Source of the DNA: Candidatus Rifleibacteriota bacterium
GTDB taxonomy: Bacteria; UBP17; UBA6191; JACPRK01
Length of the DNA: 6,038 nucleotides
Direction of reading: 5' to 3'
Assembly (NCBI GenBank): GCA_016213865.1
Contig: JACQZL010000048.1
Coordinates: forward strand, 1-6,038
The notes beneath the pieces were generated by a model, which was given only the letters and a program-made list of their open reading frames with translations, was not told where the DNA came from and made no database searches. Below, piece after piece: positions 1 to 5,507 of the stretch. The first letter of the stretch is position 1; each line of letters begins with the position of its first letter. The translations under genes were made by a program, and so were the position numbers.

Positions 1-19
1 GAATACTGCTACGCTTCAC
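1..19 (-). CDS. 5' end of an unidentified gene, leaves the window on the left
   Basis: Only the first six codons are visible: a GTG start at 19-17 followed by Lys-Arg-Ser-Ser-Ile. The start is supported by a near-consensus Shine-Dalgarno on the minus strand (AAGGAGG, plus-strand positions 33-27) with a 7-nt spacer, the best ribosome-binding site in the window. A Met-Lys-Arg beginning is common at the head of bacterial signal peptides, but the hydrophobic part that would confirm this lies outside the window. The gene has the same direction as the 127-residue gene upstream and is separated from it by 171 nt, so it may end that operon or have its own promoter. A 9-bp inverted repeat encloses its Shine-Dalgarno and reaches into the GTG, which suggests translational or operator-type control. 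The product cannot be named from six residues. Confidence 0.6.
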
Positions 20-57
20 CCTGCAACCTCCTTGGCGTTCGCCGTTGATTGCAGGGT
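18..57 (-). repeat. Perfect 9-bp inverted repeat around a ribosome-binding site
   Basis: The arms ACCCTGCAA (18-26) and TTGCAGGGT (49-57) are exact reverse complements, separated by 22 nt. In the minus-strand transcript the 3' arm follows the Shine-Dalgarno immediately and its last two bases are the first two of the GTG start codon. The loop holds the Shine-Dalgarno and a small inner inverted repeat (GGCG TT CGCC, 34-43). As RNA this would be a hairpin that partly occludes the start codon. As DNA it could be a two-half-site operator. The sequence shows the symmetry; the regulatory role is inferred. Confidence 0.6.
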
Positions 58-190
58 CTTCTTACCATGGGGACCAGGGCGCTCGGGAGGTTCTTCTCAT
101 GCGGGTTTTCGCCGCATTCCGGCCGGCCCTGTTTCACCGGCATTGGTCTCTGTGGTTCAGTCTTTGGCATGTTGACTTGGAACCGCTCTA
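20..190. other. Intergenic spacer with two inverted repeats
   Basis: This 171-nt stretch lies between the stop of the 127-residue gene and the GTG start at 19. It holds the 18-57 inverted repeat and a second one at 99-117 (ATGCGG, 7-nt loop, CCGCAT), with a GGCCGGCC palindrome beside it at 121-128. No T-tract follows either repeat on the minus strand, so neither looks like a classical intrinsic terminator. I found no convincing -35/-10 pair. A 53-codon minus-strand frame crosses the spacer (170 to 9) but has no ribosome-binding site and an arginine/proline-rich composition, so I do not call it a gene. Confidence 0.6.
27..33 (-). promoter_or_regulatory. Strong Shine-Dalgarno of the leftmost gene
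   Basis: On the minus strand these bases read AAGGAGG, close to a full anti-16S match, with 7 nt to a GTG. This site is what identifies the start of a gene that otherwise lies outside the window. It sits in the loop of the 18-57 inverted repeat, directly beside the 3' arm. Confidence 0.75.
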
Positions 191-574
191 CTAGCCGGCC
201 CTCGTCCGGGCTGGGGCGGCTCGGTGCCGCTGCTGGCGCTTCGATACACCGGCCTGGGCGCCTCTCTCGAGCTCGGCCCGCAACCGCTTGCCGAAAGCCT
301 CCAGTCGTTTCTCGTCGGCGAGGAGGCTGGCCCAGGACTGGAGGAGCCCGTACTCTCCACGAGTGCCGGCCACGTGGTCGTCGTGTCGCACGCGGCATGC
401 GCTACAGTCTCGGTAATGGGCCTCGAACGCGGCTTCTTGGCCCCGAGAGAACCGGTAGAACAGCTCTCTGCCGTTGGCGAGGTTCAGGATCACCCTGGAG
501 CTCTGGCGCACGAAAACGTCGCACGTGAGAGTCTTGGTCCTGCTCGACTTGCCCGAAACTCGCGATCGTGTCAT
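191..574 (-). CDS. Small soluble protein with an anti-sigma-like zinc-binding motif
   Basis: The product has 127 residues. The core (about 25-105) contains FEAHYRDCSACRVRHDDH, with His53, Cys57 and Cys60 in an H-x3-C-x2-C arrangement. This is the signature of zinc-binding anti-sigma (ZAS, zf-HC2-like) domains. The preceding Gly-Gln-Glu-Ala-Ala-Phe-Glu helix also fits that family, where an amphipathic helix leads into the His. Later His64 and His67 could add ligands. There is no transmembrane segment, unlike most membrane anti-sigma factors. The C-terminus (about 108-127) is basic and probably disordered. The ATG at 574 lies 18 nt after the stop of the 899-residue gene, so the two are probably co-transcribed. 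No Shine-Dalgarno precedes it, and a 17-nt palindrome covers the start codon. No sigma factor is visible nearby. The motif could instead be a generic zinc knuckle used for protein contacts. Confidence 0.75.
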   Translation of the reverse strand: MTRSRVSGKSSRTKTLTCDVFVRQSSRVILNLANGRELFYRFSRGQEAAFEAHYRDCSACRVRHDDHVAGTRGEYGLLQSWASLLADEKRLEAFGKRLRAELERGAQAGVSKRQQRHRAAPARTRAG

Positions 575-587
575 GGCGACGCCATGA
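571..587. repeat. 17-nt palindrome over the start codon of the zinc-finger-like gene
   Basis: The arms TCATGGCG (571-578) and CGCCATGA (580-587) are exact reverse complements around one central A. One arm contains the ATG of the 127-residue gene (574-572). The other arm creates a second minus-strand ATG at 585, opening a four-codon frame (Met-Ala-Ser-Pro-stop) whose TGA overlaps the real ATG. The single-base centre is too tight for an RNA hairpin without losing inner pairs, so an operator-like DNA site or chance are the main explanations. Confidence 0.45.
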
Positions 588-592
588 AGGGT

Positions 593-3292
593 TTATGTCG
601 GCCATGAGCAGGTGGCAACTTCAGACTGGCCGTCGGGAGCCGGCCCGGCGGTCCCGGGATGCGGCCTCCTACGGAGCCGCGACCTTCGAACGGTCCGTCT
701 TTGCGAGAGCCGGTCGCCCACCCAGGTGCGCACGTGGTGGCGGATGCGTGCCGGTGACGGACGCTCGGAAGGCGCCAGGATATCGAAAGCGCTTTCCAGC
801 AGGCGAACCAGGCCGGCGCTGCGGTGGAGGCGGCCGACGGGCAGCTCCGTCAGGAACTCAGCACTCGACGCGTACTTCGTTTTCACGGTTCCGAGCAACA
901 ACGCGTCGAGCCGGGTCAGGACCTCCGGCGTCGCGTCGGCGCAGGTGCGCTTCACCAGTCCGACGAGCAGATCCTGAATGGGCCGGACTGCCAGTTCCGC
1001 TTCGATGGGTGTGAGAGACCGGGTGTCGGCGACTCTGGCCCGCGAGGAGCAGGTCCCGAGGGCGACCGCCCAGTCGAGTATCGCCGCCAGAAAGCCCTTG
1101 CGCACGGCCGGATCTGCTTCGAACCGTGGGCGCCATCTTGCCGACCAGTCGGCCACGATCCGGTCGAAGCCCGCGAACCCCAGCCCCAGCCAGCGCCCCA
1201 TGAGGTGCGCCAGCGCGACGTGATTTCTGAGTGCTTCGTTCTTGACGTCAGCGTTGAAGTGGTCGACCACTGGCCGCACGAGCCGCGGGAACGCGAGCGC
1301 CCAACGGAGCAACTCCCGCGACCCGAAGCGGCGGGGGCGGAAGGATGACAGACGCTCGAGTTGCTCCTCCAGGAAGGGGACCAGCAGCTTCGCCTCCACG
1401 ATGGCGGCCAGGTACGACTCGACTGCGTGCTCGCAGAAGTCACCAGAGAATCGACCGGAGCGGCCGACCAAGTACTGGACGGCCTGGACGGCGGGAGGCC
1501 TTGGTTGCGCCAGCAGCGAGGAGAGCAACTCGGGTGCCTTCCGGGCAAGGCGACGCAGGTCTCCCCGGGTCCCGGCACTCGAAAAGGCCGCGGCGAGTTG
1601 CAGGGAATCCCCGAGCACAGCGACGACGTCGAGGACACCGGTGGCCTTCGCCCAGTCTCGGGCCACCTCCAGCAGGTGCTTCTCCAGGGTCCGGGGCTCC
1701 CGCAGAACGCTCCTGCCTCGGATTTCCTCACCGGCCACGAGGCGGACCCAGGTCAGCAGCACCAGGAGACCCGACTCGGCACCCTTCAGCGGGCCGCGTA
1801 GTTGCCGCAGGGCCTCGGCCAGGCGCCAACTGGAGGCGAGCAATTCGCCGGGCTTACCGCACGCCGATCTGAAACTGGCCGCGACGGCGAACAGACGGTC
1901 GTGGAGCCGAGGACTCCCGCTTCGATGCGAGCTGCCCGGAGGCAAACTCGAAAGCTGCCCGGAGAGCTGTGGGACGCGACCTGAGACAGACTTGGTAAGC
2001 TGCCGGAGCTCGGCGAGGAGTGGCGCTTCGCCTCGCGCATACTCCCTTGCGAGCTGAGGCCTTGCGGCCAGCGAGAGGGTGAGGTGGTCGAGCGCCCCCG
2101 AGACGTACTTCGACCCCTCGAGAAGGAATCGCGAACAAGCACACGGCCGCGCCGGCCAGTGGCTGACCAGACACGCCACGGCGGCTTCCAGAAGTGCCTC
2201 GAAGGCGCGCTCGGCCGCGGGGTGCGGTGGTTCCGGACTGGCCAGGCTGATGAGCCGGGTCACCTCGGCCAGGCCTGCGTTGGAGCTGCGGTGCTTGGGA
2301 GACGGCCAGGGGGGAGGACGGTATCCCACCTTCCGCGAGATCAAGGACGGCAACACCTCGCCCATGAGGATGGGACCACCCCAGTGTTCCAGCCACGGAT
2401 CGTTGGCGAGCGGGCTTTGCCTCAAAAGGCCGGAAAGGGCCTCCGAGCACCTGACGGCCGCGCACGAGGCCCCGCTGTATCTTGCCATGAGGTCCTCGAG
2501 GTCGAGAGGGATTCGCGGGCCGGCTTCCAGCAGCTCGCGGAGGATCTCCTGGGTCACCGCCGAAAGCACCGACCCGGGCGCCGTCAGCGAAGTCAGCGCT
2601 GTCCGATGAGCGTCGGCGACGATGCAGGAGAGCGTCCAGGCGAGCCGCGCCACTGCGACCTCATGCGCCCGAAAGAACTGCGCCGGCAGCGACGATTCGA
2701 GGGCGACGAGGGCGGCGAGTCGACAGAGCCATCGCTCCGAGAGGCCACCGGCGGCGCTAGCTCGCAGATGAGCTGGGAGCAAGCTGACGAGACGGCCCCT
2801 CCAGCGCGGGTCCCGAAGCAGCTTGCGGCAAGTCGTGAGGGCCGAGCGGCCTTCGGCGATCCGGACGGGGCCGAGCGGATGAGTGGCTGCCCTGGCGACC
2901 AGCGCGCTGAGCCCGCCAAGCGAAGGAAGGAGCATCGCCACCTCACTCAGGGCCGCACCCAGTTGGGCGAGCGTGGTCCTTCCGTTCCTGAGAGGCGGGA
3001 CCCTGGATGGAGAAGCCGCGAACCGCCGGTACCTGGGCCGATGTGCCAGCCCGGCGGCGAGCGAATAGCAGCCGGACACGCGTTCCCTGGAGACGGCGAC
3101 GGCCCTTGGAAAACCGCCCGGAATGGCTCCCCATAGCAGGAGCTGCATTTGCCGGGCGAATCGAAGAAAACGTCTCGGGGGTGCTTTGCCGAGAACGCGC
3201 TTCCAGCCTGTGCGCGAGAGGGTCTCGCAGGTCGGGGAGAGGAGCATGAAGGCGGCAAGGCAGGTGGTGTTTCGCAATGCGAGATGGAGCAT
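593..3292 (-). CDS. Large all-helical repeat-like protein of unknown family
   Basis: The product has 899 residues. From about residue 105 to 860 it is a chain of amphipathic, Leu/Ala-rich helices broken by Pro/Gly/Ser-rich turns, as in HEAT- or TPR-like solenoids. I see no clean repeat consensus, no Walker A/B motif and no recognisable catalytic motif. Residues 30-100 are basic and aromatic-rich. The last ~35 residues (from about 865) carry an Arg cluster (QRRTVRRSRLRRRPHPG) that could bind nucleic acid or membrane, or be disordered. Two helical stretches rich in Trp and Phe (about 660-745) look the best folded. The ATG at 3292 is chosen because GAGGGG (3304-3299) lies 6 nt upstream; Met16 is an alternative. 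The long open frame with high G/C at third positions supports coding. The gene lies 67 nt after the 156-residue gene and 18 nt before the 127-residue gene, consistent with an operon. A scaffold or interaction role is inferred from fold style only. Confidence 0.83.
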   Translation of the reverse strand: MLHLALRNTTCLAAFMLLSPTCETLSRTGWKRVLGKAPPRRFLRFARQMQLLLWGAIPGGFPRAVAVSRERVSGCYSLAAGLAHRPRYRRFAASPSRVPPLRNGRTTLAQLGAALSEVAMLLPSLGGLSALVARAATHPLGPVRIAEGRSALTTCRKLLRDPRWRGRLVSLLPAHLRASAAGGLSERWLCRLAALVALESSLPAQFFRAHEVAVARLAWTLSCIVADAHRTALTSLTAPGSVLSAVTQEILRELLEAGPRIPLDLEDLMARYSGASCAAVRCSEALSGLLRQSPLANDPWLEHWGGPILMGEVLPSLISRKVGYRPPPWPSPKHRSSNAGLAEVTRLISLASPEPPHPAAERAFEALLEAAVACLVSHWPARPCACSRFLLEGSKYVSGALDHLTLSLAARPQLAREYARGEAPLLAELRQLTKSVSGRVPQLSGQLSSLPPGSSHRSGSPRLHDRLFAVAASFRSACGKPGELLASSWRLAEALRQLRGPLKGAESGLLVLLTWVRLVAGEEIRGRSVLREPRTLEKHLLEVARDWAKATGVLDVVAVLGDSLQLAAAFSSAGTRGDLRRLARKAPELLSSLLAQPRPPAVQAVQYLVGRSGRFSGDFCEHAVESYLAAIVEAKLLVPFLEEQLERLSSFRPRRFGSRELLRWALAFPRLVRPVVDHFNADVKNEALRNHVALAHLMGRWLGLGFAGFDRIVADWSARWRPRFEADPAVRKGFLAAILDWAVALGTCSSRARVADTRSLTPIEAELAVRPIQDLLVGLVKRTCADATPEVLTRLDALLLGTVKTKYASSAEFLTELPVGRLHRSAGLVRLLESAFDILAPSERPSPARIRHHVRTWVGDRLSQRRTVRRSRLRRRPHPGTAGPAPDGQSEVATCSWPT

Positions 3293-3298
3293 TCCAAA

Positions 3299-3304
3299 CC
3301 CCTC
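3299..3304 (-). promoter_or_regulatory. Shine-Dalgarno of the 899-residue gene
   Basis: On the minus strand this reads GAGGGG with a 6-nt spacer to the ATG at 3292. It decides between this start and the internal Met16, which has no comparable site. Confidence 0.6.
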
Positions 3305-3333
3305 GCTGGGTGGTCATTACCAGCCAATGCGTT

Positions 3334-3353
3334 GAGCGGTGGCTGGGCCGCTC
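3334..3353. repeat. Short inverted repeat between the first two operon genes
   Basis: GAGCGG (3334-3339) and CCGCTC (3348-3353) are reverse complements around an 8-nt loop. The repeat begins 6 nt after the stop codon of the 156-residue gene on the minus strand. There is no following T-tract, so it could be an mRNA-processing or attenuating hairpin or simply chance in GC-rich DNA. Confidence 0.25.
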
Positions 3354-3359
3354 GAGAGT

Positions 3360-3830
3360 TCAACTGAAGGGCTCGGCACCGAGCAGTCGAGCCAGTCGTC
3401 GCTTGGCCGCTGCATCGTCGGCCCGGCGAGTCGGTTTCATGCCGGTGGCAGCGGCAGGGTTCGGAGAGGCCGCGGTCGAGGAAGGGGCCGGCCGCGCGGG
3501 TTCGGTGAGCCCCTTGGTCTTGCGGCCCGTTCGCTTGCCGGGGCCCTCTTTTCCGGCGTCGATTCCGGTGCCCCGCGTTGACCCGTTGCAGGCTGGAGGT
3601 TGTTCGTCGTCGAGCCGGGCAATCAGGAGATGGGCTGACTCGATGGCCTCCTGGACGCGGTGGGCCTTCGACTGGCTGCTCTCCGGGTCGGGTTGCACCA
3701 GGAGGAGGGCTGCCAGCGCGACCAAGAGGTCGGTCGTGGCCTGCTCCGTACGTGGTGCTGGCGGGGCCTGGTCGTAGACCTCCCTCAGGTCCATGGCCTT
3801 CGCCATATCGGGCGATTTGGCTTCGTTCAT
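3360..3830 (-). CDS. Hypothetical small protein with helical head and disordered tail
   Basis: The product has 156 residues and I do not recognise the family. Residues 28-75 form two probable helices: a hydrophobic one around DLLVALAALLLV (34-45), too short for a membrane span, and an amphipathic one at 54-74. Residues 76-133 are rich in Pro, Gly, Ser, Thr, Ala and Lys and look disordered. A short basic helix (DDAAAKRRLARLLGAEPFS, 138-156) ends the protein and could be a docking peptide. The ATG at 3830 has no clear Shine-Dalgarno; Met9 (3806) and Met13 (3794) are alternatives with no better site. The TGA of an upstream minus-strand frame overlaps this ATG as ATGA. It is the first gene of the minus-strand run and diverges from the 427-residue gene. 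An adaptor role is a guess from architecture. Confidence 0.68.
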   Translation of the reverse strand: MNEAKSPDMAKAMDLREVYDQAPPAPRTEQATTDLLVALAALLLVQPDPESSQSKAHRVQEAIESAHLLIARLDDEQPPACNGSTRGTGIDAGKEGPGKRTGRKTKGLTEPARPAPSSTAASPNPAAATGMKPTRRADDAAAKRRLARLLGAEPFS

Positions 3831-3970
3831 TTGAGGGTGCTCGGATGCGAAAGTCGAGCCAAGAAAAGTGCCTCGACCGGGGACCCGGCTCGCGGCCGGC
3901 GAGGCAGGTCTTCCGGGAAGGACTGTAGCGATCGAAGCAGCCCTCGCCTAGCCGTGGCGTTTTCGGCCGG

Positions 3971-4024
3971 CTGCCGGCTCCTGCGGGGGCCTGCGCCGCG
4001 CTGCGTCGCGCCACGTCGGGCTGC
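3971..4024. repeat. CTGC motif at 10-nt spacing
   Basis: CTGC occurs at 3971, 3981, 3991, 4001 and 4021, with the 4011 position degenerate (CCAC). The 4001 and 4021 copies extend to CTGCGTCG. Spacing of about one helical turn would put all copies on the same face of the DNA. This could be a multi-site operator for a cooperatively binding regulator. It could also be chance in GC-rich sequence. Confidence 0.35.
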
Positions 4025-4208
4025 GTCGACCTCGAAGAAGCCCTCGGAGGAGCTCGACACGGGCATGGTCCGTGGACGGCGCTCCTGCGGGCGGCAACAA
4101 CGGAGACGAAGTCGCGTACTGAATGGCGGGACCGCTCGCGAGGAGAGGCGAGTCGTGCTGTCGATTCGAACGATCGCGACTTCTCGCAAGATGCGCTCGC
4201 CCAGGGTC

Positions 4209-4213
4209 AGGAG
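4209..4213 (+). promoter_or_regulatory. Shine-Dalgarno deciding the start of the 427-residue gene
   Basis: AGGAG ends 10 nt before the ATG at 4224. The same frame is open upstream to 3660, but the upstream translation is low-complexity and antisense to the 156-residue gene. The ATG at 4191 has only a poor purine stretch (GCAAG) immediately before it. Confidence 0.6.
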
Positions 4214-4223
4214 CTCCCCCACC

Positions 4224-5507
4224 ATGCCTCGTCTGGAAAGAACAGCCTATCTTCAGAACTTCCGCAGAGAAGGCCAATGCCTCGTGATGCGAGACTGTCG
4301 CAGCGAGGGATGCGTGGTCTACTTCATGGCGATAGACCCGCCCCAGGACACCGTGCCCGCGCAGCAGGACCCCAGCAAGTTCCCCGTCCTCCTGTACCGA
4401 GATTCCCCGGCCACACTGCTGCTCTCGGGTCAACTCGCCTATGATCCGTTCGGCAAGCACGTCGTATTCGAACCCGTCAGTCCGCGTTGCAGCCCCACTC
4501 ACCACACCGAGAAGGGGTTCATCATCGTCGGCCGGCCCAGCGGCTTTCATCACCACGTCATTGACGATCTGATGGCCAGCATGGTCAGGAAGTCACTCGT
4601 GGAGTTCGATTCCCAAAAAGAGGACTGCAGCGGGTACCGCAGCATCACCGACCCCTGGACCACGTGGACCCGGTCCCTGCCTGCGAAGGCCAGCTCTCCC
4701 CAGAATGAGGATGGCAGCAGGTCCTTCGTCGACGTGGGCTATGTCCACTTCACGTCTTGCACCCCCGATGGCGAACCTGTCCCCATCCTCGTCCTCGCGG
4801 GCTCGAGCGGTCTGGGTACGGTGGGATGTGCCGCCTTCGTGCTCTTGCCGGTGGAGACCCTGCCCCGGGAAGGCATGCCTGACAAGGTCGCTTCTCTCAC
4901 GGTCTTGCTGGAGATCCACAAGGAGACCCGACGAGGGGAAATCCAGTACCTCACTCACACGCTGAAGTTCAAGGTTCTTCGCGTCTACGTCGTCGACGCG
5001 AAAGGCAGAGAACACTGCTGGGTGGGGGTGGACGAGCCTGCGCTCTTCTCGGTGGATGCCAAGCCGCCCAAGCTGGTGCGGCATTCCCGCGTCAAGGCGA
5101 CCTATGCGTGGGAGGAAGGGACCCCTGTTCCGCCCGACAAGATCAAGGACATCTTCATCGATGGCCGGCGGATGACCGAGATGTCCCACCCGATCAAACG
5201 AAACTCCGATGCTGCGCTCCTCCTCATCGAGATGGCCCGGGCCTCCCAGAAGCATCAGAGAGGCTTCACCGCCAAGGAGTTGGGCACGAACGCGCTGGGG
5301 GCTTTCGCGCGGCATGTAACCGCGAACCTCCAGGACATCTGGTCGCGGGCGATGAACGACCTGCTCGACTTCTTGGCCCAAAACCGCATCTTCTGTGACG
5401 CCAGCGAGTCCGTGCCCAGGGAGCACCGGTTCCCGTCCGCCTCACTCGAAGAAGACTGGGAAGACGCGGACCCGGCGGACTCGGCCGGGCTCACGGGCCC
5501 CGGCTGA
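4224..5507 (+). CDS. Rossmann-like domain protein with C-terminal winged-helix-like region
   Basis: The product has 427 residues. Residues 1-95 are mixed alpha/beta. Residues 97-205 look Rossmann-like: a strand ending in a Gly turn (GFIIVGRPSG, 98-107), a helix (112-128), a variable insert, a strand in FVDVGYVHF (168-176), then PVPILVLAGSSGLGTVGCAAF (186-205 region), a hydrophobic strand followed by a Gly-rich turn and helix. This pattern, with 'VGxP', 'D-x-G-x-V' and 'AGxxGxGT', recalls uncharacterised regulator domains in bacteria and archaea; that match is from memory. Residues 220-320 are beta-rich. Residues 326-392 are helical with a GFTAKELG turn, like a winged helix, and the tail (408-420) is acidic. 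The early codons include rarer AGA, ACA and ATA, then usage becomes strongly G/C-ending. It diverges from the minus-strand operon and may sense a ligand or regulate it. The name of the family is unknown to me. Confidence 0.9.
   Translation: MPRLERTAYLQNFRREGQCLVMRDCRSEGCVVYFMAIDPPQDTVPAQQDPSKFPVLLYRDSPATLLLSGQLAYDPFGKHVVFEPVSPRCSPTHHTEKGFIIVGRPSGFHHHVIDDLMASMVRKSLVEFDSQKEDCSGYRSITDPWTTWTRSLPAKASSPQNEDGSRSFVDVGYVHFTSCTPDGEPVPILVLAGSSGLGTVGCAAFVLLPVETLPREGMPDKVASLTVLLEIHKETRRGEIQYLTHTLKFKVLRVYVVDAKGREHCWVGVDEPALFSVDAKPPKLVRHSRVKATYAWEEGTPVPPDKIKDIFIDGRRMTEMSHPIKRNSDAALLLIEMARASQKHQRGFTAKELGTNALGAFARHVTANLQDIWSRAMNDLLDFLAQNRIFCDASESVPREHRFPSASLEEDWEDADPADSAGLTGPG
5484..5504. terminator. Weak hairpin at the convergent gene ends
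   Basis: GCCGGGC (5484-5490) pairs with GCCCCGGC (5497-5504) with one bulged C and a 6-nt loop. The loop begins with the minus-strand stop (5491-5493) and the plus-strand stop (5505-5507) follows the stem directly. No T-tract follows on either strand, so it would be a non-canonical bidirectional terminator at best. Confidence 0.3.

Larger units (their letters stand above)
3831..4223. other. Divergent intergenic region
   Basis: This 393-nt spacer separates the start of the minus-strand operon from the plus-strand 427-residue gene and should hold both promoters. I could not find a convincing sigma-70-type -35/-10 pair in either direction. Visible structure includes CTGC at exact 10-nt steps (3971-4024), a GCCGG-CTG-CCGGC inverted repeat (3966-3978), GTCC-GT-GGAC (4068-4077) and CTCGC/GCGAG arms (4135-4139, 4148-4152). 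Plus- and minus-strand frames run through it, but most of their length is Arg/Pro/Ser-rich with mixed third positions, so I do not call them genes. The last ~35 nt before 4224 are compatible with coding in either direction. Confidence 0.55.

Noticed and set aside
62..100. Twelve-residue frame with two tryptophans (Met-Arg-Arg ... Trp-Ser-Pro-Trp) on the minus strand, possible attenuator leader
   Set aside because: There is no ribosome-binding site, no terminator/antiterminator pair follows it, and no tryptophan gene is visible.
9..170. 53-codon minus-strand frame overlapping the leftmost gene's start
   Set aside because: It has no Shine-Dalgarno, a basic and proline-rich composition, and ends inside the better supported GTG gene. 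A leader-peptide role is possible but not supported.
1242..3136. Long plus-strand open frames (271 and 350 codons) opposite the 899-residue gene
   Set aside because: Their translations are rich in Arg, Ser, Pro and Gly without hydrophobic-core patterning. This is typical of antisense frames of a GC-rich gene, and neither has a convincing ribosome-binding site.
3858..3873. Sigma-54-like element on the minus strand before the 156-residue gene (AGGCAC-TTTTC-TTGG)
   Set aside because: The GG at -24 and the 10-nt spacing fit, but the nearly invariant GC at -12 is GG here. No activator site is recognisable, and the implied leader is very short.
2947..4014. 355-codon minus-strand frame spanning two genes and their spacer
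   Set aside because: It crosses the start and stop regions of the 899- and 156-residue genes in another frame, and its composition is Arg/Pro/Gly/Ser-rich throughout.
3660..4223. N-terminal extension of the 427-residue gene to an upstream start at 3660
   Set aside because: The extension is antisense to the 156-residue gene and low-complexity. The ATG at 4224 has an AGGAG site 10 nt upstream and begins the well-patterned protein.
4593..5426. 277-codon minus-strand frame inside the 427-residue gene
   Set aside because: It reads somewhat like protein, but it is the complement of a gene with stronger coding character, domain patterning and a supported start. I see no ribosome-binding site for it.
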